Assembly: GCA_021890755.1 (NCBI GenBank)
Contig: JAKKUQ010000002.1
Span: 1-64,000 of the forward strand
DNA length: 64,000 nt
Source: Thermosediminibacteraceae bacterium
GTDB lineage: Bacteria; Bacillota; Thermosediminibacteria; Thermosediminibacterales; Thermosediminibacteraceae
Direction: 5' to 3'
Shown: one piece after another, positions 18,354 through 26,769 of the stretch
How the letters are laid out: each line of letters starts with the position of its first letter
How positions within the stretch are numbered: the first letter of the stretch is position 1
Position numbers and translations under genes: made by a program
The notes under the pieces: generated by a model
Databases searched by the model: none
Told to the model about the DNA's origin: nothing
What the model saw: the letters and a program-made list of their open reading frames with translations, nothing else

Positions 18354-19418
18354 TTAATTGGAATTTATATGGAAATACAAATTATAAATTATCGTTGCAG
18401 CTTCAGCCCTTGTGGCATGGGCTTTAGGAGAAAATATCCCTTCTCCTCTTCCCCTGACCAGGTTAAGCTTCAAAGCAACGGCGCTTTCGATCCTGGCCCA
18501 GACGGATATTTCATCTTTGTCTTTGAAGGGGGAAAGCATCTCTTCCACTTCGGCAGAAGTCACGTAGGTGGATTTACCTTTCAATGCGGCAGCGCGGGTA
18601 ATCAAGACAACCATTTCTTCCCTTGTAATAAATGCATTGGGTTCAAAAACATTCCCTTTTCCTTTTACAAGGTCATTGGAGTAAGCGATATTTATTACGT
18701 CGTAATACCAGTCACCTTCTTTGACGTCGGAAAACTCGATGGTTTTCTCCTTTTGCTCTAAATTCAAAAGCCTTACCAACATTGCGGTTAATTCGGCACG
18801 GGTTACGTTTTTATCCGGAGCAAAGATACCATTTCCCATGCCTTTAATTATGCCTCTTGAAGCCATTTCTTCGATATACTGCCTTGCCCAGTGGTTGGTT
18901 ATGTCGTTGAATGTTACTTTTATCTCTTCCGGAAGATTAGCGTCGTCCGGCGGCAATTGATTGCCGGTATTGCCAGTATTTCCGAGTGAATCATCTTCTG
19001 CCGATTTATACTTTTCGTATAAATTTTTTATCCCCTCTTCATTGCCTTCCCTTGCATATTCCAATAGCAGTAACCTGTCTTCCCTCGTCCAGTTTTTGAG
19101 CTTGTCTATTTCCCTGTTTAATTCATCTAACGATATTCCTTCCTTCGAAAGCTTGTCCTCGTAATCGTCGCCGATAACTAATGACAAAATACCGGGTAAA
19201 TCGGTTTTTAATAGGTCCAGGCTCTTTGAACTAGAAAAGTACGATTCCATCAGATTAAAAGCTTCTTCTTTTAATACAGGATCCAGCGAATTTAATTTGT
19301 CAAACATTCTATCGAATATCTCGTCGTTTATAGTCAAAGAATAAGCATTTCCCGGTATCAGGATTATTGCAAGAAATATGACCAAAAATTTTTTAAATAC
19401 CACATCTAATCTTTTCAT
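18354..19418 (-). CDS. S-layer-homology (SLH) surface protein, 354 aa
   Basis: A signal peptide (VIFLAIILIPGNAYS, about 13-28) leads into a roughly 110-residue helical region, a short linker with NTGNTGNQLPPDD, and three SLH modules in the last 180 residues with VTRAELTAM, ITREEMVVL and ATRAEAATI. It is expected to be held on the wall polymer by the SLH trimer. It precedes the larger SLH gene by about 100 bases and shares its architecture, so the pair may be an old duplication. The RBS (GGAGG) lies 13-14 bases from the ATG, which is long. No enzymatic domain is visible. Confidence 0.92.
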   Translation of the reverse strand: MKRLDVVFKKFLVIFLAIILIPGNAYSLTINDEIFDRMFDKLNSLDPVLKEEAFNLMESYFSSSKSLDLLKTDLPGILSLVIGDDYEDKLSKEGISLDELNREIDKLKNWTREDRLLLLEYAREGNEEGIKNLYEKYKSAEDDSLGNTGNTGNQLPPDDANLPEEIKVTFNDITNHWARQYIEEMASRGIIKGMGNGIFAPDKNVTRAELTAMLVRLLNLEQKEKTIEFSDVKEGDWYYDVINIAYSNDLVKGKGNVFEPNAFITREEMVVLITRAAALKGKSTYVTSAEVEEMLSPFKDKDEISVWARIESAVALKLNLVRGRGEGIFSPKAHATRAEAATIIYNLYFHINSN

Positions 19419-19458
19419 TATTCCAAATAGAACCTCCTAACATTTAAATCATGGAATT

Positions 19459-19488
19459 AAAAAGCCCCACAAATTTGCATGTAGGGCT
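19459..19488 (-). terminator. Intrinsic terminator after the CpsB-like gene
   Basis: On the minus strand AGCCCTACA and TGTGGGGCT form a 9-bp stem with one mismatch, followed by TTTTTAATT, just downstream of the phosphatase stop. Confidence 0.75.
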
Positions 19489-19499
19489 TAGAGGCTTTC

Positions 19500-20303
19500 C
19501 TATACCTGCTTTTCCTTTACCCGGAAGCTACTGAAAAAGAGAGCTATCTTTTTTGCGACACTTAAGCAGCCAGGCTTATAACCGGCGGAGGGTACTTCTA
19601 TTTCCTTTCCTTCCATCACCAGTCCGGGATTTTCTTCGGTCAAAATGGACGCGGTCTTTTCGTCAATCGCAATCAATGCTTTTTTCATCCTAGGAGCCCT
19701 GGAGCGGGCCGTGTGGCAGTCCGTGGCGATAAAGTGAGCCAGTCCTGCTTTCAATATTTTCTCCGCCGTTTTCCGGCAATTGCTGCCGAATACGCCCATG
19801 AGACTCAGGGAATTTACCTGAACCAGTGCGCCGACCCTGACAAAGTCTCTGAGCCTGTTGATATCAGCGGCTATTTCGCGGTTTCTTTCCGGGTGGGCTA
19901 AAATAACCCTCACCCCCCGGAGGTGAATCGAGTGCAATATATTTAAGGCATACAGCGGTATGCTCATCATGGGAAGTTCGACCAGGAGATACTTTCCTCC
20001 GTCGAACAGGGTGATTAACCTTCCTTCATCGAGCAGCTCCGGTATATCCGGGGAGAGGAAAACCTCCTGCCCCGGGTATACCTCCAAATCTATACCTTTT
20101 TGCTTTATTAACTTATTGAGTTCATCCACCTTTTCAAGGATGAGATCTCTTTCAAGTTCCTTTTCTTTAGGTATGAAATGGGGAGTCGCGACCATCTTTT
20201 TTATGCCTTCTGAGGCGGCTATTTCTGCCATTTTAAAAGATGTCTCAAGGTCGGGTGAACCGTCGTCTATTCCCGGCAAAATATGGGCGTGTAGATCTAT
20301 CAC
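19500..20303 (-). CDS. CpsB/CapC/YwqE-type PHP-domain tyrosine-protein phosphatase
   Basis: A 267-aa metal-dependent phosphatase of the PHP family. The metal ligands are visible: DLHAHILPGIDDGS (3-16), ATPHF (about 39), ILAHPERNRE (about 135-144) and FIATDCHT (about 190). In Gram-positive capsule systems this enzyme removes phosphate from the Tyr-rich tail of the CpsD-type kinase, and such a kinase is encoded 5 kb downstream. The start is GTG, with GGGAGG in front. It is flanked by a hairpin upstream and a terminator downstream, so it may be its own transcription unit. Confidence 0.92.
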   Translation of the reverse strand: MIDLHAHILPGIDDGSPDLETSFKMAEIAASEGIKKMVATPHFIPKEKELERDLILEKVDELNKLIKQKGIDLEVYPGQEVFLSPDIPELLDEGRLITLFDGGKYLLVELPMMSIPLYALNILHSIHLRGVRVILAHPERNREIAADINRLRDFVRVGALVQVNSLSLMGVFGSNCRKTAEKILKAGLAHFIATDCHTARSRAPRMKKALIAIDEKTASILTEENPGLVMEGKEIEVPSAGYKPGCLSVAKKIALFFSSFRVKEKQV

Positions 20304-20465
20304 CTGTTTTGCCTCCCTTGTTTAATCCTGCCCTATCCTTCCCCCCATATTTATAATTTCTATATAAATTATTAGACATTTCTTTTTATTTTCCTGCAAA
20401 TGTGGAAAAATTTTATTAATCATACAAATAATGTCTAATTTTGTCGAATCTTGAATACAAAATAT

Positions 20466-20485
20466 CCCCTTCCACTAGGAAGGGG
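20466..20485 (-). terminator. Hairpin with the stop codon of the Wzz gene in its loop
   Basis: On the minus strand CCCCTTCC-TAGT-GGAAGGGG forms a perfect 8-bp stem, and the TAG of the upstream gene is inside the four-base loop. It is followed by ATATTTTGT, a weak T-tract, so termination may be partial. Confidence 0.6.
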
Positions 20486-21725
20486 TTGTCAAATCCCCCA
20501 TGCCCGATCTTTTCCAGTAATCAGCAAAAAACGCAGCAAAGATTCCTATCATCAAGCCTAATACGGCAGCCAGGGTAATATTCAACAATTTCTTCGGTGC
20601 CACTGGCTTTTCGGGCACCACGGCCGGGGATACTATCATCATATTGCTCTCGCTTAAATTTCCTGCGGTAGTTATACGCATTTCCTCGTATTTTTCCAGG
20701 AAATTACTGTACGTTTCTAGAGCGGCATTATATTTCTGCTGAAGGAGGTCGTATTCGGTTTGCTTTTCTACATAAGCTGCCTGGAGGCCTTCAAGCTCCT
20801 GCTGAACCTTTTTGATGGAATTTTCTATAGCCTTTTTTTGAGAGACTATACCCGCAAGTTCGGCTTCCAGTTCCGCCACCTTTTGGCTTAATGCATCATA
20901 AGTCTGGTTTACCTCCTGGCTCTTTATGATAAGACCGGCGGCAGCTCCTGCAACTGTCGGGTCGTCTATGATGGATTTTTCAAGTTCCAGGTAACGAGGT
21001 TCGCCGGCGAGTCGGGATTTTATGCTTTCCAGGGAAGACCTTATAGCCTTTTCGGTAACTTCCAGTTCTTCAATCCTTGCCTTAAAATCCGAAAGGAGCT
21101 GAAGCTTTGATTCGATATCCTCTTGAAGTTCTATGGCGTCTTGGGGCTGAGCATTGAAGTTTTTCAGTTCTTCCGTAACCTTTTTAAGATTTTTCTCCTG
21201 TTCCTGCATTTGGCTTTCCAGGAAAACTGCTGCTTTTCCCATCTGTTCTTTTAAGGTATTTAAGACATAATCCACAAATTTTGAAGCTACAGCATTGGCT
21301 ATTTTTGCGGCCATTTCAGGGTCGCTGTCCTTTACGGTTATCTTTATGAAATTCGTGTTCTTTACGGTTTCCAGATTAATAGAGTTTCTCAAGGATTCTA
21401 AAGTGTACTTATTAGGATCTAAGTTTAGCTCTTCTTTGACCTGGTTCAGTATTTGCGGACTCGTAACCTGCATCCTGTAAGTTTCTAAAGTCATCTGGGG
21501 AAAAGGGGAAACAAAATTTAAAAGCGTATCGATGATGGAATTTTGCTGATTTTTCACCGAAAGCGGCGGTGCCACCAGTGTTACCCCTGCTTCATAGGTG
21601 GTGGGTATTATAAAGAAACTAAAAATGCCGCTTATGAGCACGGCAACCAGGGTTATACCTGCAATCAGCCACTTGCCGCGAATGAGTATTTCAATCAGTT
21701 CCCGAAGGCTTATCTCTTCTTCCAT
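20475..21725 (-). CDS. GumC/Wzz-type polysaccharide co-polymerase with long coiled coil
   Basis: A 416-aa chain-length determinant protein. After EEEISLRELIEILIRGKWL come a first membrane helix (about 20-42), the Wzz domain, a long periplasm-type coiled coil (about 150-350, heptads rich in Glu, Lys, Leu and Gln), and a Pro-rich VSPAVVPEKPVAPKKLLN before the last helix (about 380-402). The open frame extends 46 codons further upstream, but the ATG at 21725 has AAGGAGG at the right distance and matches the usual N-terminus, so I use it. It lacks the kinase domain. The locus thus has two Wzz-type proteins of different size. Confidence 0.9.
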   Translation of the reverse strand: MEEEISLRELIEILIRGKWLIAGITLVAVLISGIFSFFIIPTTYEAGVTLVAPPLSVKNQQNSIIDTLLNFVSPFPQMTLETYRMQVTSPQILNQVKEELNLDPNKYTLESLRNSINLETVKNTNFIKITVKDSDPEMAAKIANAVASKFVDYVLNTLKEQMGKAAVFLESQMQEQEKNLKKVTEELKNFNAQPQDAIELQEDIESKLQLLSDFKARIEELEVTEKAIRSSLESIKSRLAGEPRYLELEKSIIDDPTVAGAAAGLIIKSQEVNQTYDALSQKVAELEAELAGIVSQKKAIENSIKKVQQELEGLQAAYVEKQTEYDLLQQKYNAALETYSNFLEKYEEMRITTAGNLSESNMMIVSPAVVPEKPVAPKKLLNITLAAVLGLMIGIFAAFFADYWKRSGMGDLTTPS

Positions 21726-21843
21726 TGCGATCCTCCTTAAAGTATATTTTTGTAAAAACGAGCGTTTTTCGACATTATTTTTCATTCTACGCAATAAAAC
21801 GATTTCCCTTCTATATAGGAAAAAATTCCTAATTAATAAAAAA

Positions 21844-21861
21844 GCCCCGGATTTACGGGGC
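21844..21861 (-). terminator. Intrinsic terminator after the small acidic protein gene
   Basis: On the minus strand GCCCCG-TAAATC-CGGGGC is followed by six T residues; it sits right behind the stop codon and ahead of the Wzz gene. Confidence 0.85.
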
Positions 21862-21866
21862 AAGAA

Positions 21867-22196
21867 TTATTTTTCCTCGGGAGCATTTTTCCAGCTCTCT
21901 AGAAATTTCTTCAGATCCTCAGGCATGGGGCCGGCGGGAATATACTTTGAAAGCTCTAATATTAAGTCAGCCATTTGTTTTTTGAGCTCGGGCGGGATTT
22001 TTTCGGAGATTTTCTCCATCATTTCGGCGATCTTCTCGGGCCTTAGGTCTTCGCCGAAACCGGCTTCTTGCAAAAGCTTTTTTGCAAATTCCGGGTTATC
22101 CGGCGTAAGACCGAAGGAAGAAAGGATGCGGCCCACGTCTTCGGGGGTCTTCCCGGATTTTTCAATTTCCTTTCTGATTTCTTCAAATTTGTTCAC
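21867..22196 (-). CDS. Small acidic helical protein of unknown function
   Basis: A 109-aa protein, rich in Glu and Lys and predicted largely helical, with no membrane segment or recognised domain. The GTG at 22196 has GGGAGGGG five bases upstream and is preferred over a TTG five codons earlier. The start lies inside the 3' end of the subtilisin-like gene (14-base overlap), so the two are translated together. That tight coupling suggests a partner of the protease, for instance an intracellular chaperone or inhibitor, but this is only inference. Confidence 0.75.
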   Translation of the reverse strand: MNKFEEIRKEIEKSGKTPEDVGRILSSFGLTPDNPEFAKKLLQEAGFGEDLRPEKIAEMMEKISEKIPPELKKQMADLILELSKYIPAGPMPEDLKKFLESWKNAPEEK

Positions 22197-23355
22197 AATC
22201 GCCCCTCCCAAGTTTTTTTATATTAGATACCGCATTTAAGACGTTCAAAAGGCCAGCTCCCTGCTTTTCTTTGGGAAGGCCCAGGTCTTTTGCGGCATTT
22301 TTTAGAATCGACTTTACGTCATCGGCATTCATATTGGTGAGGGAAAGGAGCAAGGCTGCAGCGCCGGCCACATGGGGTGTTGCCATGGATGTTCCGCTCA
22401 TCAGCTTGTAGGTGCCGTTTTTATGAGTGGAGAGTATGTCAACCCCCGGCGCAGTAATATCCACTTCGGGGCCGCTGCTGGAAAAGCTCGCCGGCCTGTC
22501 GTTCTGGTTGCAGGCCGCAACGGCAATGACCTCCGGGTACTTTGCAGGGTATAGAACCGAATTTTCCCTGCCCACGTTTCCTGCGGCGGCCACCAGGACG
22601 ATGTTGTTCCTGAGCAGAGCCTGAACCGCTCGCCGGAGGGTAAAGCTGTTGTGTCTTATGCCGAAGCTCATGTTGATAACGTGAACCTTTTTTTCAAGGC
22701 ACCAGTTCAGGGCTTCCACGATGCTGGAAACGGTGCCCCGGCCGTGTTTGTCAAAGGCCTTAACCGAATAAATTTCCACCTTTGGAGCAACGCCCACAAC
22801 CCCTATATCGTTGTCCAGGGCAGCAATGGTCCCCGCCACATGGGTGCCGTGACCGTTGTCGTCTATTATATTTTTGCAATCCAGCACCCCGTAGGCTTCC
22901 TTTATATTTTCTTTTAAATCCGGATGGTCCAGGTCTATTCCGGTATCCACTACACCTACCCGGATTCCTTCACCCCTGCAGGTTTTCCAAACCGGCTGTG
23001 CAGCTACTTTTTTAACCCCCCATGGAATTTCCTGGCCTTTTGGAATGGCGGCTACTGTGTAGGGCAGAGCCTGAATGGTGGCAATGTAATCATCCTCGAT
23101 GTATTCGATCATCGGGTCTTCGGAAAGCTGCTGAAGTTTCGCTACACTAGGTTCCACCTCACAGAGGCAGGCATCCACCAAAGGTAGCTGCTTTTTAATT
23201 GTTATTCCGTAACTTTCGAGAATATTCCCGATTCTTAAAACTTCCACACCGTGTTTAAAACCTACGATCTTGTAGCTTTTCCGCCTTTTTTTCTTATACA
23301 GTGCTCCTATAGTTCCTGCAAGAAGTGAGTAATACAGCAGAAATACCGGAAACAT
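22183..23355 (-). CDS. Subtilisin-like serine protease (S8) with I9-type pro-region and N-terminal anchor
   Basis: A 390-aa protease. It has a hydrophobic N-terminus (about residues 2-20) followed by KKKRRK, which suggests a membrane anchor or signal, and an inhibitor-I9-like pro-region ending in MIEYIEDDYIA (about 85-95). The S8 domain has the full triad: Asp in VGVVDTGIDLDHPDL, His in NGHGTHVAGT, Ser in MSGTSMATPHVAG. The conserved Asn of the oxyanion hole is in AAAGNVGREN. The ATG follows AAAGGGGGGC. It probably acts outside the membrane. The position beside wall-polymer and SLH genes fits a role in surface-protein processing, but no substrate is visible. Confidence 0.93.
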   Translation of the reverse strand: MFPVFLLYYSLLAGTIGALYKKKRRKSYKIVGFKHGVEVLRIGNILESYGITIKKQLPLVDACLCEVEPSVAKLQQLSEDPMIEYIEDDYIATIQALPYTVAAIPKGQEIPWGVKKVAAQPVWKTCRGEGIRVGVVDTGIDLDHPDLKENIKEAYGVLDCKNIIDDNGHGTHVAGTIAALDNDIGVVGVAPKVEIYSVKAFDKHGRGTVSSIVEALNWCLEKKVHVINMSFGIRHNSFTLRRAVQALLRNNIVLVAAAGNVGRENSVLYPAKYPEVIAVAACNQNDRPASFSSSGPEVDITAPGVDILSTHKNGTYKLMSGTSMATPHVAGAAALLLSLTNMNADDVKSILKNAAKDLGLPKEKQGAGLLNVLNAVSNIKKLGRGDCEQI

Positions 23356-23460
23356 TTCTTGCCCCCCTTTCGAAATATCTAATAATACATTATTCAGGGG
23401 GGCAATCTTTAGTGATTGTGCATATTATATGGGATGAAAAATACCCTTAAAGGAGGGGCT

Positions 23461-23850
23461 ATGGGTATGGATGAAATGGAAAAAACCCAGGAGGAAAAAG
23501 TGCAGTGCGGAGAAATGAGGTCTGCCGACCAGGCAGAAATTATGTTTCAAAATTTCCCCTCGCTTTTTAAAAAAGCGCTGCGTCGAGCTATAGCCGACGG
23601 TGATTTGGGATCAGCTCTTGGGAAAGTGTCGGATTCGCTGGACCTCACAAAATCTGCTGTGGAAAGCATTGCCCAGGTGGTGGAAAAGGCCCGGGAGAAA
23701 CTCAACAGCGAAGGTAAAAACAGTGGCGATATGGAAAACATGATGGCTATGGGATATACATGGCTTCCCATGTTCCTCGGACTAATTAAGACACAGGAGT
23801 TCCAGAACCTAACGGCTAGCATGCTTGTGAGTATGCTAAAGGATAAGTAA
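23461..23850 (+). CDS. Conserved-looking helical protein of unknown function
   Basis: A 129-aa protein with no family I recognise. The first ~30 residues are acidic. Then comes an amphipathic helical stretch (FQNFPSLFKKALRRAIADGD, about 37-56), a second (SLDLTKSAVESIAQVVEKAR), and a hydrophobic C-terminal helix (WLPMFLGLIKTQEFQNLTAS). The start is set by AAAGGAGGGG just before the ATG at 23461; an upstream ATG has no such site. It is divergent from the protease gene and convergent with galU, as a single-gene unit. It is probably soluble and oligomeric. Confidence 0.7.
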   Translation: MGMDEMEKTQEEKVQCGEMRSADQAEIMFQNFPSLFKKALRRAIADGDLGSALGKVSDSLDLTKSAVESIAQVVEKAREKLNSEGKNSGDMENMMAMGYTWLPMFLGLIKTQEFQNLTASMLVSMLKDK

Positions 23851-23855
23851 TAAAA

Positions 23856-23893
23856 AAGGCTGCATTGGAGAGCGCTATCTCCTCTGCAGCCTT
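23856..23893. terminator. Intrinsic terminator between convergent genes (mainly for galU)
   Basis: AAGGCTGCA and TGCAGCCTT form a 9-bp stem, extended inside by GGAGA/TCTCC-like pairing. On the minus strand it is followed by TTTTTTATTA, so it ends the galU transcript. On the plus strand the T-run is missing. Confidence 0.8.
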
Positions 23894-23904
23894 GCAATCC
23901 GTCC

Positions 23905-24816
23905 TTATCTAACATCCTCCGCCGGCGCGGCTTCGCTGTAGCCTGAAAGCTCCTTTTCCAGAAGGCTTTGGAGGTACTTTTTAAAATCGTCCCTGAGCTC
24001 TTTTCTCTTTAGTGCAAATTCGACGGTGGCGATTAGATACCCCAGCTTGTCCCCCACATCGTACCTTTTTCCTTCGAATTCATAAGCGTATATCACTTCG
24101 TAGTTCAAAAGCTCCTTTAGGGCGTCGGTGAGCTGTATTTCTCCCCCGGCTCCTGGCTTTGTGTGCTCCAGGATCTCGAAGATGCGGGGGGTTATTATGT
24201 ACCTTCCCAGGATCGCCATGCGCGATGGGGCTTCATGTTTTTTGGGCTTTTCCACGAGATTGTTCACCTTATATATGCGGTCCTCGATAAATGCACCTTC
24301 CACTATTCCGTACTTGCTTACCTCATCTTCGGCCACCTGCTGGACTCCTAGAATGGAACAATTGTATTTTTCGTAAATTTCTATCATCTGTTTCAGCACC
24401 GGCTTTTCGGAGCACATCACGTCATCCCCTAGCATCACGGCAAAGGGCTGATCGCCGACGAAGGTCCTGGCGCAGTATATGGCATGCCCCAGACCCCGGG
24501 GCTCCTTTTGGCGGACGTAGTGGATGTCCACCATGTTGGAAATGTCCTCCACCACCTTCAAGAGCTCCCCGTTTCCCTTTTTCTTAAGCTCCAGCTCCAG
24601 TTCCACCGATTTGTCGAAATGATCCTCGATGGCCCTTTTGTTCCTTCCTGTTATTATCAGGATTTCCTCTATACCCGAGGCCACCGCCTCTTCCACTATG
24701 TACTGGATGGTGGGTTTGTCCACTATGGGAAGCATCTCTTTAGGCTGGGCCTTGGTAGCCGGAAGGAACCGGGTACCCAGGCCGGCGGCGGGTATGACGG
24801 CTTTTTTTATTTTCAC
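23905..24816 (-). CDS. galU: UTP--glucose-1-phosphate uridylyltransferase
   Basis: A 303-aa cytoplasmic enzyme that makes UDP-glucose from UTP and glucose-1-phosphate. The N-terminal nucleotide-binding motif KAVIPAAGLGTRFLPATKA and the PKEMLPIVDKPTIQYIVEEA block are exact for GalU. VMLGDDVM (about 130) and KPKKHEAPSRMAILGRY (about 190) follow. Length is normal for the family. The start is GTG preceded by GGGGGG. Placed at the head of the polysaccharide region, it probably supplies UDP-glucose for the surface glycan. Confidence 0.96.
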   Translation of the reverse strand: MKIKKAVIPAAGLGTRFLPATKAQPKEMLPIVDKPTIQYIVEEAVASGIEEILIITGRNKRAIEDHFDKSVELELELKKKGNGELLKVVEDISNMVDIHYVRQKEPRGLGHAIYCARTFVGDQPFAVMLGDDVMCSEKPVLKQMIEIYEKYNCSILGVQQVAEDEVSKYGIVEGAFIEDRIYKVNNLVEKPKKHEAPSRMAILGRYIITPRIFEILEHTKPGAGGEIQLTDALKELLNYEVIYAYEFEGKRYDVGDKLGYLIATVEFALKRKELRDDFKKYLQSLLEKELSGYSEAAPAEDVR

Positions 24817-24999
24817 TATAAGTCCCCCCTGATACTTATTTTACGGCGTATTTGAGAATTTCCTTAATGAAAGGGTTATTTCCTTTTTATAAATTGTTTT
24901 TGAATTTTCCTTGAAGTTGCCTACTCTGCCTTTTCTTATCGTAGAACTAAAAATCGAAGGTCCTTTTCTGCCGCCTGCTGGCAGGTAAACATCACTATT

Positions 25000-26163
25000 T
25001 TATATCCCCAGCGACTTTACCATCATGGTGGCAAAAGAGCCTGGAGGCAAAGTAAATTTCAGGGTTACTTTTTTGTAGCCGGGGTAAAGGTCATCTTGCT
25101 GGAAAGGTCCAACGTAAAGTTCTTTTGGGAAAACTATTGCCGGCCTCATGAAGGACTTGAAAAAGGACTTCCTTATTTTCTTCAGATTAAAATCCGAGGG
25201 TTTTACACCCCGTTCCGCCAACACCTCTTCTATTGCCCTTTTCACTTCCGGTGCGGCCTCTGGAATCCTTGAGGAAACCGTGGGAATTTCAAGTTTACTC
25301 AGCGCTTTGAGTTTTTCCGGCAAAAGCGACCTATAGAAGGTGTAATTCATGATTTTCCCCTTTACCGAAAAAAGTTCTTCTGCAAAAAGCGGCAAAAGCT
25401 TTTCCAGAGTCCTGTTCCACAAAAAACTCTGGTAAGCAGAAAAGAACATTGAAAGCTCTTCCTTGGGGATGGCGTTCAGGGCTGATACAAACTTTTTTTT
25501 GCTAGTCCCTTCTTGCAGGATTTTGATTATGTCCCTTTCCACGCGCGTCCGGCAAAGGGAGAGAACCTCCTGCCAGTTGCCCCAAAGCCTTTCTATTTCC
25601 TTCTTCCTTTCCTTTTCTTCTCGCTTGTCCTCCGGGTGGATAACAGTAAAATAAAGTTTCAGGGCACCGTTGTAGTGCCTTTTTACTACCTTTTCAGCGA
25701 AAAACTCTTCCGGGTCTTCCACGCTTCCAAACCGCTGGTCGTCGAAAAAGTTGGGGTAGCCGAACTTTTCCACTTCCGAAAGTCTTTCTCGGATTTTTTC
25801 TTCCTTTTCTGGCTCGATCTTGCGGAGGGTGATTTCAAAGTAATTGCCCTCCAGTATGGCTGGGGAGACAAAGTCTTCCGAAAAACCGACGAACTCGAGC
25901 TTAACGTTTGGCCTTTCGAACTTGAGCTCGTACCTCTTCGGCACCGAGATGTACTGGTAGGTAAGCGCATGCCGGTCCTTTCTGCCGCCGGAACCTATTC
26001 TTGAAAGAGGGACTTTGTTTTCCCGGGCAATAAATTTCAGGGCATCCATTGTGTTCCAGTGCCTTTTTTTCAGGAGGTAAATTCGATACGGACCATCGGG
26101 CACGTATTTTATGTCTATGAGTTCCTTGACTATGAAGTCTTCGGGAATGACCTTTATTTTCAA
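25000..26163 (-). CDS. truD: tRNA pseudouridine(13) synthase
   Basis: A 387-aa TruD-family enzyme that isomerises U13 of certain tRNAs. The catalytic block GGRKDRHALTYQYISV (about 60-75) holds the nucleophilic Asp in KDRHA. FPNFFDDQRFGS-like residues follow (YPNFFDDQRFG, about 133-144). AYQSFLWNRTLEKLLP and the C-terminal TLPPGSFATMMV match the family end. The start is TTG with AAGGTG upstream. No neighbour is functionally linked. Length is typical. Confidence 0.93.
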   Translation of the reverse strand: MKIKVIPEDFIVKELIDIKYVPDGPYRIYLLKKRHWNTMDALKFIARENKVPLSRIGSGGRKDRHALTYQYISVPKRYELKFERPNVKLEFVGFSEDFVSPAILEGNYFEITLRKIEPEKEEKIRERLSEVEKFGYPNFFDDQRFGSVEDPEEFFAEKVVKRHYNGALKLYFTVIHPEDKREEKERKKEIERLWGNWQEVLSLCRTRVERDIIKILQEGTSKKKFVSALNAIPKEELSMFFSAYQSFLWNRTLEKLLPLFAEELFSVKGKIMNYTFYRSLLPEKLKALSKLEIPTVSSRIPEAAPEVKRAIEEVLAERGVKPSDFNLKKIRKSFFKSFMRPAIVFPKELYVGPFQQDDLYPGYKKVTLKFTLPPGSFATMMVKSLGI

Positions 26164-26505
26164 ATTTTCACCTTCTTTAAGCGGATATACGAGACGAATT
26201 TGGCAGAAAGGCGAAATTTCTTGGATATATTATAGCATATTTTGTTATAATGAACCGATTAATACAACTATATATTTAGCTTTCCCATTTTTTCAAATTG
26301 TCCTTCAGCGGCAATTCTAAATTAAATGTGTCAAGCCGAACAGTTTCATTGATTGGCCAAGTTAGGCTCTAACAACATAGGATCTAAATTCAAAATGTAC
26401 AATTGAAAACTGCCCGTATCCGGCCGGCAAGCCGTCTCGCTTTTGGCCGGCTTTTTTGTTTTTTCGTGCTCCCGGATATAATCAAGGTGAAAGGAGGTGA
26501 AGCCG
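26164..26505. other. Gene-free stretch with hairpin and promoter-like elements
   Basis: This 342-base gap separates divergent truD and the DUF1659 gene. The truD side is AT-rich and has a TATAAT on the minus strand about 70 bases from its start. The right half contains GC-rich paired elements: AAGCCG near 26419 and CGGCTT near 26447, followed by TTTTTTGTTTTTT, a terminator-like structure on the plus strand whose upstream transcript is not evident. A TATAAT at 26477-26482 lies only about 24 bases before the DUF1659 ATG, giving a very short leader if used. No coding potential or known RNA family was recognised. Confidence 0.5.
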
Positions 26506-26733
26506 ATGGCGGTTATCGCAACGCCGGTAGACGCCACCTTGCAGATCGTGGTCCAGACCGGAACTGACGAAGGAGGAAGGCCGGTAACCAGGGTGAGGTC
26601 TTTTAGAAATCTGAAGACCTCCGCCTCCGACGAAGACGTGATGGAGGTTGCAAAAGCCCTATCTGGCCTTCAGGCCCATCCGGTGGACTCCATCATGAAG
26701 GTGGTGGAAATCGCCCTGACTGAAGAACAGTAA
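26506..26733 (+). CDS. DUF1659-family small protein
   Basis: A 75-aa protein beginning MAVIATPVDATLQIVVQTG, then GRPVTRVRSFRNLKTSASDEDVMEVAKALSGLQ. This is the typical layout of the Firmicute DUF1659 family, whose function is not known. The start is fixed by AAAGGAGG eight bases upstream. It is the first of four closely spaced plus-strand genes (DUF1659, DUF2922, YvrJ-like, amidase). The association of the first three is common in Firmicutes. It is presumably cytoplasmic, with no signal peptide. Confidence 0.88.
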   Translation: MAVIATPVDATLQIVVQTGTDEGGRPVTRVRSFRNLKTSASDEDVMEVAKALSGLQAHPVDSIMKVVEIALTEEQ

Positions 26734-26769
26734 AAACCGATATAATTTGCTGAAAGGAGGGAAATAGGG

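Noticed and set aside
26401-26460. GC-rich paired region considered as a riboswitch or T-box
   Set aside because: No conserved core of any RNA class I know is present; it reads as a simple terminator-like hairpin.
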